A DNA stretch of 64,000 nt from Owenweeksia sp. (lineage in GTDB: Bacteria > Bacteroidota > Bacteroidia > Flavobacteriales > Schleiferiaceae), in contig JANQHO010000008.1 in NCBI GenBank assembly GCA_028277105.1, positions 1-64,000 on the forward strand, given 5' to 3'. This document shows, piece after piece, positions 43,591 to 51,238 of this stretch. The first letter of the stretch is position 1; every line of letters starts with the position of its first letter. Made by a program: the position numbers and the translations under genes. The notes under the pieces were generated by a model. That model was not told the DNA's origin. It ran no database searches and saw only the letters and a list, made by a program, of their open reading frames with translations.

Positions 43591-44265
43591 TTATCCTTGA
43601 TTCTGTTCTTCGTTCACTCCTTCTGTTTCAGCGGTAGCATTGCTATCGCTTACTTCTGTAGCTTCTGTTGCAATATCTTCACCTGTTAGTTCTGCCTTGA
43701 GTTTTAACACGTGATAAGCTATTTTCCACCTTTCTTCAGGTGTAACCTGTGCAGCATGTGAACCCATAATGCCCTTGCCATAGGTAACTACGTGAAAAAC
43801 AGTTCCCATATTGATGTCGCGATCGGCATAAGAAGGAATACCTGCTATCTTGTCGCGTTTCATCAAAATACCCTGGCCGTCACCTTTATCACCGTGACAG
43901 TGCCCACAATAAATTTTATAAAGGCCGGCTCCTTCTGCTAAAGTCAAAGAATCAGGTTTAATAGTAGCCGGAGCCTTGAGATTGGCTTTAGCTGCCTCAT
44001 AACCAGAAGCGTCAGAAGCGTAGCTCTGGTAAACCATAAAGCCGCGGGGTACAGTTCCTTCAACAGGCTTACGGGCGGAGAGGCTGTCTTCAAAATTATC
44101 ATAAGGCTGATAAGCTTCCAAAGCAGGACCACGGTACATATCAGGCATGTATTCCCATCCTGTAGAACGTTCGTCACCGCAGGAGCTCAGGAAGAAAATA
44201 CCTGCTCCCAATGAAAACAACACAGCGAAAAAATTCTTTCTAAGCATTCTGATCAGTTTTTTCAC
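43591..44265 (-). CDS. actE: alternative complex III monoheme cytochrome c subunit ActE
   Basis: The 224-residue protein has a lipoprotein-type signal (FFLSSCGDERS, lipid-bearing Cys29) and one cytochrome c domain with the heme motif CGHCHG (about 120-125) and a distal Met candidate in GIMGSHAAQV. It transfers electrons from ActA/ActB towards the oxidase. The start may be ATG 44265 (26 bp overlap with actD) or ATG 44247 (8 bp overlap); both give a workable signal peptide. The C-terminal tail is rich in Glu, Thr and Ala. Confidence 0.92.
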   Translation of the reverse strand: MKKLIRMLRKNFFAVLFSLGAGIFFLSSCGDERSTGWEYMPDMYRGPALEAYQPYDNFEDSLSARKPVEGTVPRGFMVYQSYASDASGYEAAKANLKAPATIKPDSLTLAEGAGLYKIYCGHCHGDKGDGQGILMKRDKIAGIPSYADRDINMGTVFHVVTYGKGIMGSHAAQVTPEERWKIAYHVLKLKAELTGEDIATEATEVSDSNATAETEGVNEEQNQG

Positions 44266-44785
44266 TTATTTCTATAGCTCCGGTCTCTTTGAGCAAAGTC
44301 ATCAGTTCTTCTCTATCACCGGTTAATTCCACTTCCATAAGAAATTTATCATCGGTAGTTCTGGGATCTGGATTAAGGCGCTTTCTTCCGGGATAAATAC
44401 CATTGCGGAAGAAAAAGGTCCAAACCATAAGGTGAGCGGCAAAGAATACTGTCAATTCAAACATGATAGGTACGAAAGCCGGCATGTTGTACCCCCAGGT
44501 AAAACTGGGCTTACCTCCTATATTCATAGGCCAGTCAACGATCATCATCCAATAAGTGATGGCAATGGCGGTGGATAGACCTAATAGGCCATAGAAGAAT
44601 GCGGCTGTACCAATGCGGGTTGGCGCCAGACCCATGGCATGATCCAAACCGTGGACAGGAAAAGGTGAATACACCTCTTCAACATGATACCCTTTGGCCC
44701 TGACGTCCTTTACGCCTTTCAGCAAAACGTCATCATCGTCATAAAGGGCATTGATGATTACTTTATGATCAGTGGTGCTGCTCAT
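44240..44785 (-). CDS. actD: alternative complex III subunit ActD (DUF3341)
   Basis: The 181-residue DUF3341 protein has two transmembrane helices (about 60-80 and 100-122) and the family pattern VYSPFPVHGLDHAMGLAPTR (about 39-58) at its N-terminal soluble domain. It is an ACIII structural subunit without cofactors. The gene starts 1 bp after actC and overlaps actE, so translation is tightly linked. Confidence 0.94.
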   Translation of the reverse strand: MSSTTDHKVIINALYDDDDVLLKGVKDVRAKGYHVEEVYSPFPVHGLDHAMGLAPTRIGTAAFFYGLLGLSTAIAITYWMMIVDWPMNIGGKPSFTWGYNMPAFVPIMFELTVFFAAHLMVWTFFFRNGIYPGRKRLNPDPRTTDDKFLMEVELTGDREELMTLLKETGAIEISEKTDQNA

Positions 44786-44786
44786 G

Positions 44787-46160
44787 TTACTCGTGTAATT
44801 TTTTATAATTCTCGCCTGATGACTTCAAGATTGTTTTCAATTCTGCCTGGGCAATTACCGGGAAGGAGCGCGCATATAAAAGGAAAAGTACGAAGAAGAA
44901 ACCAATAGTTCCAATAAAGATTCCTATATCCACAAAGGTAGGAGAGAACATACTCCAGGATGATGGCAGATAATCGCGATGTAAAGAAGTAACAATGATC
45001 ACAAAGCGTTCAAACCACATACCTATGTTTACTACTATGGAAATGATGAAGGTAAACATCAGGCTGGTTCTCAATTTTTTGAACCACATAAACTGAGGAC
45101 TGAATACGTTGCAGGTCATCATGCTCCAATAAGCCCACCAATATGGTCCGGTGGCACGGTTAAGGAAGGCGTATTGCTCGTATTCCACTCCGCTGTACCA
45201 GGCTATAAATAACTCTGTAATATAGGCCACCCCAACAATAGAACCGGTAAGCATAATAATGATGTTCATCATTTCTATATGTTGGATAGTAATATAATGT
45301 TCCATTCTGAAAAGCTTGCGCACAATAATTAATAGAGTTTGTACCATGGCAAAGCCCGAGAAGATCGCCCCGGCCACGAAGTAAGGCGGGAAAATAGTGG
45401 TGTGCCAGCCCGGTATAACGGAAGTGGCAAAGTCCATCGATACAATAGTGTGTACAGACAGTACCAAAGGAGTTGCCAAGCCTGCCAGCACGAGGGATAC
45501 TTCCTCAAAACGCTGCCAGTGTTTGGCTTTACCGCCCCAACCGAAGCTCAATATTTTATAAATGTGTTTTTGGATAGGTTTTACTGCACGGTCGCGGATC
45601 ATGGCAAAATCGGGAATAAGCCCTACATACCAGAATACCAGTGAAACCGAAAAATACGTTGAGATGGCAAATACGTCCCAAAGCAGAGGCGAGTTAAAGT
45701 TTACCCATAATGATCCAAATTGGTTGGGTATAGGAAATACAAAATAAGCCATCCAGATACGTCCCATGTGGATGCCGGGGAACAAAGCTGCCTGTATTAC
45801 AGAGAAAATGGTCATGGCTTCCGCAGAACGGTTAATCGACATTCTCCACTTCTGACGAAACAGCAAAAGGATAGCGGAAATGAGGGTTCCTGCGTGACCG
45901 ATACCCACCCACCATACAAAGTTGGTGATATCCCAGGCCCAACCTACGGTCTTATTCAAACCCCAGGTACCAATACCCACACCTATAGTGTATAGGATAC
46001 ATCCTACACCCCAGAGAAAGGCAATAAGTGAAAGGCTAAAAACCAGCCACCAGGAACGGGGTGCTTTGGTTTCTATAGGACGGGCTACTTCAACGGTAAT
46101 ATCGTGATAGCTTTTATCACCTTTAATGAGGGGTTCTCTTATGGGAGCTTCGTAGTGCAT
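44787..46160 (-). CDS. actC: alternative complex III quinol-oxidising membrane subunit ActC (NrfD-like)
   Basis: The 457-residue NrfD/PsrC-like protein has about ten helices and contains WDITNFVWWVGIGHAGTLIS (about 79-98), which corresponds to the quinol-site region. It works with ActB to take electrons from menaquinol. It lies 17 bp after actB. Length and motifs match ActC of other Bacteroidota. Confidence 0.95.
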   Translation of the reverse strand: MHYEAPIREPLIKGDKSYHDITVEVARPIETKAPRSWWLVFSLSLIAFLWGVGCILYTIGVGIGTWGLNKTVGWAWDITNFVWWVGIGHAGTLISAILLLFRQKWRMSINRSAEAMTIFSVIQAALFPGIHMGRIWMAYFVFPIPNQFGSLWVNFNSPLLWDVFAISTYFSVSLVFWYVGLIPDFAMIRDRAVKPIQKHIYKILSFGWGGKAKHWQRFEEVSLVLAGLATPLVLSVHTIVSMDFATSVIPGWHTTIFPPYFVAGAIFSGFAMVQTLLIIVRKLFRMEHYITIQHIEMMNIIIMLTGSIVGVAYITELFIAWYSGVEYEQYAFLNRATGPYWWAYWSMMTCNVFSPQFMWFKKLRTSLMFTFIISIVVNIGMWFERFVIIVTSLHRDYLPSSWSMFSPTFVDIGIFIGTIGFFFVLFLLYARSFPVIAQAELKTILKSSGENYKKLHE

Positions 46161-46177
46161 CTTAACTCTTTATATTT

Positions 46178-49100
46178 TTAAGCTCTGTTTTTAACCTTAG
46201 TTTGATAAAATACGGAGGGCTGTGTTCCTACTTCTTCCAGCAGGTGATACATGCGTTTATCCTGCTTCATTTTAAATACCCGGCTATCTTTATCATTTAC
46301 ATCTCCAAAGACTATGGCACCGGTATCACAAGCTGACTCACAGGCACAATTTATATCTCCGTCTTTTAGCTTTCTTCCTGCCTTTTTAGCTTCCAGCTTG
46401 GCATACTGTATATTTTGTATACACATCGAGCATTTTTCCATTACTCCCCGGCTGCGCACGGTAACATCTGGATTAAGTACCATACGACCGAGATCATCGT
46501 TCATGGCGTAATTAACTCCAAAATTCTTTTCATTGTCGTGGTACAGGAACCAGTTGAACCTACGTACTTTATAAGGACAGTTATTAGCGCAATAACGGGT
46601 ACCGATACAACGGTTATAGGCCATATGATTTAATCCCTCGGCACTGTGAGTGGTTGCCGCTACCGGGCAAACTGTTTCACAGGGAGCGTGATTACAATGC
46701 TGGCACATTATTGGCTGGAAGAATACGTCCGGACTTTCGGCAGGGTGCTCCATTTCGGCAAACTTCTCTATTGCACCTATCCCTTCTTCCTCCGCTTTTT
46801 CTTCTGTCATATCACTGCTGTAGTAGCGGTCAATACGCAACCAGTGCATGTCGCGGTGCTTGCGCATTTCTTCTTTACCTACTACCGGTACATTATTCTC
46901 CGAATGGCAGGCAATAACACAGGCACCGCAGCCATTACAAAGGTTCAGGTCTATGGACATATTCCACATATGCCCGGTTTCGTGATCAAAGTCATCCCAT
47001 AAATTGGTCTCCTCAGCACCTAATGGACCCTTATAGGTTTCGAAAACTATTTGCTGATTCCAACCGTCACCTCTTTCAGTAGAAGGTGGTTCATGAAGAT
47101 ATCTATCTAAACTCGTTTCATTTACAATTTTACGGCCCATCATGGTGTGTGCCAACTGTACACAGGCAAACTCGTGTTCACCTTCAGCCTTTTCTATGCT
47201 TAATCCGCTAGCGTTGTGCTGACCATTCATCAGGGCAAAAGCATTTACGCCAACTCCATCGGCCGCTTTACCAGCCCCGCTTCTACCATAGCCAACTGCT
47301 AAACCAATAGTGCCATGAGCCTGGCCGGGTTGAATGAAAACCGGAACATTCTCTATGGTCTTACCATTTACAGTGATATTTACTACATCACCATTAAGGG
47401 CTCCGTTGGATTCATTCCAGTTGTTCAGTCCTTTTTCCAGGGCATCTGCTGCGGAAATAGTGATATAATTATCCCAGCTGACACGACTGATCGGATCGGG
47501 CAATTCGAGAAGCCAGGGATTATTGGCCAAGTCGCCTATACCCATACCAGATTTTTGATAAAACTGGATCTCAAAACCTTGATTTGATGCTTTAGCCAAT
47601 CGTTGGGCTGAAAAATTAAGGCTAGGTGAGGTCTCTGATGCTTCCTCCGTATTTTCTTCGGCTACTCCCGTTTCTGTCACTTCAGATTCCGTTGTTGTAG
47701 CAACAGTATCTGACTTAAATACCCCATCGTGAAGTACCTGTTGCCAATCTTTTCCATTTAATATGCCTTGCCAGTTGGCCGCTAAATAATTGTGGTAAGT
47801 TCCGGTTTTCCCGCTCCAGGCCATCAGGCAGTCTTCCATCTGGCGGGTGTTAAAAAGCGGTCTGATCAATGGTTGCTGTAGACTGTAATGTCCATCGGCA
47901 GGCATAGCATCGCCCCAACTCTCCAGATAATTGTGTCGGGCACAAACGTATTTTACTTTTTGAGCGGTCTCATCATTCTTTTCAGAAAAATATACACTGG
48001 CACTCACTTTTTCCAGCCCTTTGGCAAAGCTATCTTCATTAGCCAAACGGTATACAGGGTTGAGGTTGTGAATGAAGAGAGCACCTACATTTCCACTATT
48101 CATATCGGCAATTAACTGCTTCATAGCAGCATCATCTCCCTGGCGGAAATAAGTGCGTTTGCTGTAATCTACAGTCATTCCCGAATTGCCTAAAAGATCG
48201 TTTATTCCAATAGTGATTGCTTCAATATCTGCATTATTGCTACCGGAAACGACCAAACCTTTACTACCTGCTTTTAACAGTTCTTTAGCAACTTGCTTTA
48301 TTTGGGAAGTCAATGCTGTTTTTCCACCGGGAAGGGAAGCTACACCTTTAGCTTTGGCAACTTCGTTGTACAATGCTACCAGGGCACTACCCAATTCTGA
48401 GGGTTTGAGCTTGTAGCGTTTGTCGGCATTACTTCCGGTAAGGCTTAAGTTAGTCTCAAATTGCAGGTGACGCGACATATTCTTGCCGGGCACCCTGCGC
48501 TTGGCATAATCGGCACTTACACCCTGACCGATCCAGTCGCCTAAGAAATCTGCTCCAAAACTTACGATAACATCGGCATTTTGGAAGTTATATATCGGCA
48601 AAGCCCTTTTTCCGGTAGCAGCTTTTAAAGCGTCTAATTTGCCGGAATAGGAATATGCATCGTAAGTAACGTGCTTGAAATTAGCATACTGAGAGCCAAA
48701 TTCTTTAATGAGTTTTTTAGTGGTAGGACTCAATATAGAAGAGGTAAGGAACACTACCTGTTTGCCGCTGGCAGCTACACTGTCTAAATCTTTTTTCAGT
48801 TGGCTATCCACGTCACTCCAAGTCGCTTTTTTCCCGCTGATAAGAGGACTTTGCAAACGTGTAGCATCATAGAGGTTGAGCACGGAAGCATGAACACGGG
48901 CATTAGCACTGCCGTTAATGCCTGCCATTGTATTGTGCTCTATTTTGATCGGCCTTCCCTCGCGGGTTTTAACCAGTATAGAAGCGTAATCATACCCGTT
49001 GGAAAATGTAGTGGCGTAATAATTAGGAATACCCGGGATAATTTCTTCGGGGGCTACTACATAGGGAATTGATTCTACTATAGGTGCTTCACAGGCTGCA

Positions 49101-49300
49101 AGGGTAGCTGCTGCCGTAGAAAAGCCCATCATTTTTAAAAAGTCTCTCCTGCTGGTAGATGAATCTTCCAGCTTAGCTTTATCTCCCAGGAATTCGTCTA
49201 CGGGAAGTTTTTCTGCAAACTCGTTATCGCGCATTTTCTGCACTACTTCAGAGTCTACCAGTTCTTCTATTCCTTTCCAGTATTTTTTATTTTCTGCCAT
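46178..49300 (-). CDS. actB: alternative complex III iron-sulfur subunit ActB
   Basis: The 1040-residue protein has a TAT-type motif SRRDFLKMMGFSTAAATLAAC (about 51-71, with a following Cys that may be lipidated). It is followed by a molybdopterin-oxidoreductase-like domain that lacks cofactor binding in known ACIII (about 80-730). The C-terminal ferredoxin domain (about 755-1030) holds the clusters: CNGCGACVIACH, CQHCNHAPCETVCP, CIGTRYCANNCPY and CSMC...CACESACD. It sits on the periplasmic side, linking menaquinol oxidation in ActC to ActA and ActE. A low-complexity Glu/Thr/Ser stretch (about 535-555) lies between its halves. Confidence 0.95.
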   Translation of the reverse strand: MAENKKYWKGIEELVDSEVVQKMRDNEFAEKLPVDEFLGDKAKLEDSSTSRRDFLKMMGFSTAAATLAACEAPIVESIPYVVAPEEIIPGIPNYYATTFSNGYDYASILVKTREGRPIKIEHNTMAGINGSANARVHASVLNLYDATRLQSPLISGKKATWSDVDSQLKKDLDSVAASGKQVVFLTSSILSPTTKKLIKEFGSQYANFKHVTYDAYSYSGKLDALKAATGKRALPIYNFQNADVIVSFGADFLGDWIGQGVSADYAKRRVPGKNMSRHLQFETNLSLTGSNADKRYKLKPSELGSALVALYNEVAKAKGVASLPGGKTALTSQIKQVAKELLKAGSKGLVVSGSNNADIEAITIGINDLLGNSGMTVDYSKRTYFRQGDDAAMKQLIADMNSGNVGALFIHNLNPVYRLANEDSFAKGLEKVSASVYFSEKNDETAQKVKYVCARHNYLESWGDAMPADGHYSLQQPLIRPLFNTRQMEDCLMAWSGKTGTYHNYLAANWQGILNGKDWQQVLHDGVFKSDTVATTTESEVTETGVAEENTEEASETSPSLNFSAQRLAKASNQGFEIQFYQKSGMGIGDLANNPWLLELPDPISRVSWDNYITISAADALEKGLNNWNESNGALNGDVVNITVNGKTIENVPVFIQPGQAHGTIGLAVGYGRSGAGKAADGVGVNAFALMNGQHNASGLSIEKAEGEHEFACVQLAHTMMGRKIVNETSLDRYLHEPPSTERGDGWNQQIVFETYKGPLGAEETNLWDDFDHETGHMWNMSIDLNLCNGCGACVIACHSENNVPVVGKEEMRKHRDMHWLRIDRYYSSDMTEEKAEEEGIGAIEKFAEMEHPAESPDVFFQPIMCQHCNHAPCETVCPVAATTHSAEGLNHMAYNRCIGTRYCANNCPYKVRRFNWFLYHDNEKNFGVNYAMNDDLGRMVLNPDVTVRSRGVMEKCSMCIQNIQYAKLEAKKAGRKLKDGDINCACESACDTGAIVFGDVNDKDSRVFKMKQDKRMYHLLEEVGTQPSVFYQTKVKNRA

Positions 49301-49323
49301 TATTCTTTAGGAAAGATTTCTGA

Positions 49324-50568
49324 TTAATAGTGACACTTACCACACTCCAGGCCTCCGATCATTTCAACGGTGATCTTGGCATCAGCACCATACTTCTCTT
49401 TAAGCTTCTCGTGCATCTCTGTGTAATAGTCGTTGGATTCTACCTTAACCTGGGTTTCGCGGTGGCAATTGATACACCAGCCCATTGTTAAAGGCGAATA
49501 CTGGTAAACTTCTTCCATTTCTTCTATAGGGCCGTGACACTCCTGGCAGGCTATCTGCCCGGCTGTAACATGTTGTGAGTGGTTGAAATAGGCCAGATCC
49601 GGCAAGTTGTGAATGCGCACCCACTTGATAGGTTTTTGCTCGTAGCCTTCTATGTATTGGCTGTTTTCGGCATCCCAGCCTACAGCTGCGTAGATCTTGG
49701 CAATTTCTTCTTTTCCGTATTTAGGTCCTTCCTGGACATACATATGGCAGTTCATACAAACCCCGGCAGAAGGAATATTGGAGTGTTTGCCTTTGCGGGC
49801 TCCATAGTGACAGTAATTACAGTCGATCTGATTTTCCCCAGCATGTAATTTGTGCGAGAATTTTATAGGTTGTTCGGGTTGATATTCATCATTAATACCC
49901 ACACTCATTAAACCATAGTACAACTGCTGCAGGAATACTATTGATATGACAATAGTGATTAAGGTGAGTACCCTGGAATTTTTGAGGGCTGCCCTGGTTA
50001 TTCTGTCCGTGTCTTCTATTATGGTAGAGGTTGGTTCTCCTTTTACCTGCTTGAGAGTGTTTTTAACCCTGGCCAGCAGAATGACGAGGAAGAGTAAAAT
50101 TCCACCAAGTATCAGCAGAAGTACTGTGTTATCACCTTTTTCATCACTGGCGGCTATTTCTCCGCCTCCTGTTTCATCTGCTGGAGCTGCCTTTTTATCC
50201 CCTTCAATGGTATAGGCCAGTATATCCATTACATCGCTTTCCGACAGATTGGGGAAAGCGGTCATTACAGAGCCGTTGTATTCTTCAAAAATGGCAATAG
50301 CATCAGCATCACCGCTCTCGCGCAACTCCTGATTATTGATGATCCACCTAACTAGCCATTCGGTACTTCTCCTTTCGGTAACATCGGATAGAGCAGGGCC
50401 AATCAGTTTGCGGTCCAGAGCGTGGCAAGCAGCACAATTTGTCTTGAATATTTTTTTCCCGTTTGCAGCATCACCACTAATTTCCTGAGCCGTGGCAAAA
50501 AGCGAGGAAAGAACTAATAATAATGATAGTAATAGTTTGGGGAATCCCTTAGTTAAGTGGTGTTTCAT
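49324..50568 (-). CDS. actA: alternative complex III multiheme cytochrome ActA
   Basis: With the ATG at 50568 the protein has 414 residues and a signal peptide (about 1-28). An N-terminal monoheme domain comes next (CAACH at 45-49, distal Met candidate in SVMTAFPNLSESDV). A transmembrane helix (about 145-160) and a five-CxxCH domain follow (CNYCH, CMNCH, CQECH, CINCH and the terminal CGKCHY). That is six heme motifs in all. An alternative ATG at 50580 adds four residues. It starts the act-cox transcript and passes electrons from ActB to ActE or the oxidase. Confidence 0.93.
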   Translation of the reverse strand: MKHHLTKGFPKLLLSLLLVLSSLFATAQEISGDAANGKKIFKTNCAACHALDRKLIGPALSDVTERRSTEWLVRWIINNQELRESGDADAIAIFEEYNGSVMTAFPNLSESDVMDILAYTIEGDKKAAPADETGGGEIAASDEKGDNTVLLLILGGILLFLVILLARVKNTLKQVKGEPTSTIIEDTDRITRAALKNSRVLTLITIVISIVFLQQLYYGLMSVGINDEYQPEQPIKFSHKLHAGENQIDCNYCHYGARKGKHSNIPSAGVCMNCHMYVQEGPKYGKEEIAKIYAAVGWDAENSQYIEGYEQKPIKWVRIHNLPDLAYFNHSQHVTAGQIACQECHGPIEEMEEVYQYSPLTMGWCINCHRETQVKVESNDYYTEMHEKLKEKYGADAKITVEMIGGLECGKCHY

Positions 50569-50608
50569 CGTCAATACCATATAAGAGTAGCCTATCGTAC
50601 TTCGGGCG

Positions 50609-50616
50609 CAAATTTA
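50609..50616 (-). promoter_or_regulatory. -7 element of the act-cox operon
   Basis: The minus strand reads TAAATTTG, an exact TAnnTTTG, about 40 bp before the actA ATG. No TTTG stands at the right distance upstream, so the -33 part would be weak or replaced by an activator. Confidence 0.55.
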
Positions 50617-50716
50617 TAACATAAAGCCATTTGAAGCGTTTGAGCTTATCGCTTGATTCAATTTATAATTGTTCTAAATAATTAGCGGCAAACTTATTGA
50701 TCACTGTTAAGGCACT

Positions 50717-50724
50717 TATCTTTG
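50717..50724 (+). promoter_or_regulatory. -7 element of the SPOR-domain gene
   Basis: TATCTTTG is an exact match to TAnnTTTG, placing the start of transcription near 50731, about 9 nt before the ATG at 50740. ATTG at 50696-50699 may serve as a weak upstream box. Confidence 0.55.
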
Positions 50725-50739
50725 CTTCAAATTCAGCGC

Positions 50740-51171
50740 ATGAAATTAGCTTTTTGGATGACAACTGTCTTATATTTTTTTCTGCAAAATCCTATTTGGT
50801 CTCAAGATGAAGCAATTACAAAAGGAGGTTTACAACTAATTGCCGAACCTGCCATTACTGAATTACACGATAAATACATTGATGAGAATAAAGCCCGTCT
50901 TGAAACCGATGGTTATCGGATACAGATCTACAATGGCCGAAAGACAGAATGCATGAGCATACGTGCACGCTTCATTTCTACTTTTCCCGGTACAGCTATT
51001 TACTGGTTATACGAGGCTCCTGAATACAAAGTCCAGGTGGGTGATTTCAGAACACGCCTGGAAGCTGAAAAATTTCTGGAAGAAGTATTTACCGAGTTTT
51101 CGGGCAGCTTTGTACTGGAAACCAAGATCAAATTCCCCGAACTGTTTCAAACAGAAAAACACGAGCAATAA
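50740..51171 (+). CDS. SPOR domain-containing secreted protein
   Basis: The 143-residue protein has a signal peptide (about 1-21, ending near IWSQD) and one SPOR domain (about 58-125: DGYRIQIYNGRKTECMSIRARF to YKVQVGDFRTRLEAEKFLEE). SPOR domains bind denuded peptidoglycan glycan strands, often at division sites. I start at ATG 50740, not the TTG at 50722 that lies inside the promoter. It faces away from the act operon and ends at the shared terminator with the large T9SS gene. Confidence 0.88.
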   Translation: MKLAFWMTTVLYFFLQNPIWSQDEAITKGGLQLIAEPAITELHDKYIDENKARLETDGYRIQIYNGRKTECMSIRARFISTFPGTAIYWLYEAPEYKVQVGDFRTRLEAEKFLEEVFTEFSGSFVLETKIKFPELFQTEKHEQ

Positions 51172-51174
51172 AAA

Positions 51175-51217
51175 AGCTGTCCCAAAAGTTCAAATAAACT
51201 CAGCTTTTGAGACAGCT
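51175..51217. terminator. bidirectional terminator between SPOR and SprB-repeat genes
   Basis: AGCTGTC (51175-51181) pairs with GACAGCT (51211-51217), and CAAAAG (51183-51188) with CTTTTG (51204-51209), with one mismatch. On the minus strand the hairpin runs into a T tract, so it mainly serves the gene ending at 51239. Confidence 0.85.
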
Positions 51218-51238
51218 ATTTATGTTTGCTCTTTCTGT

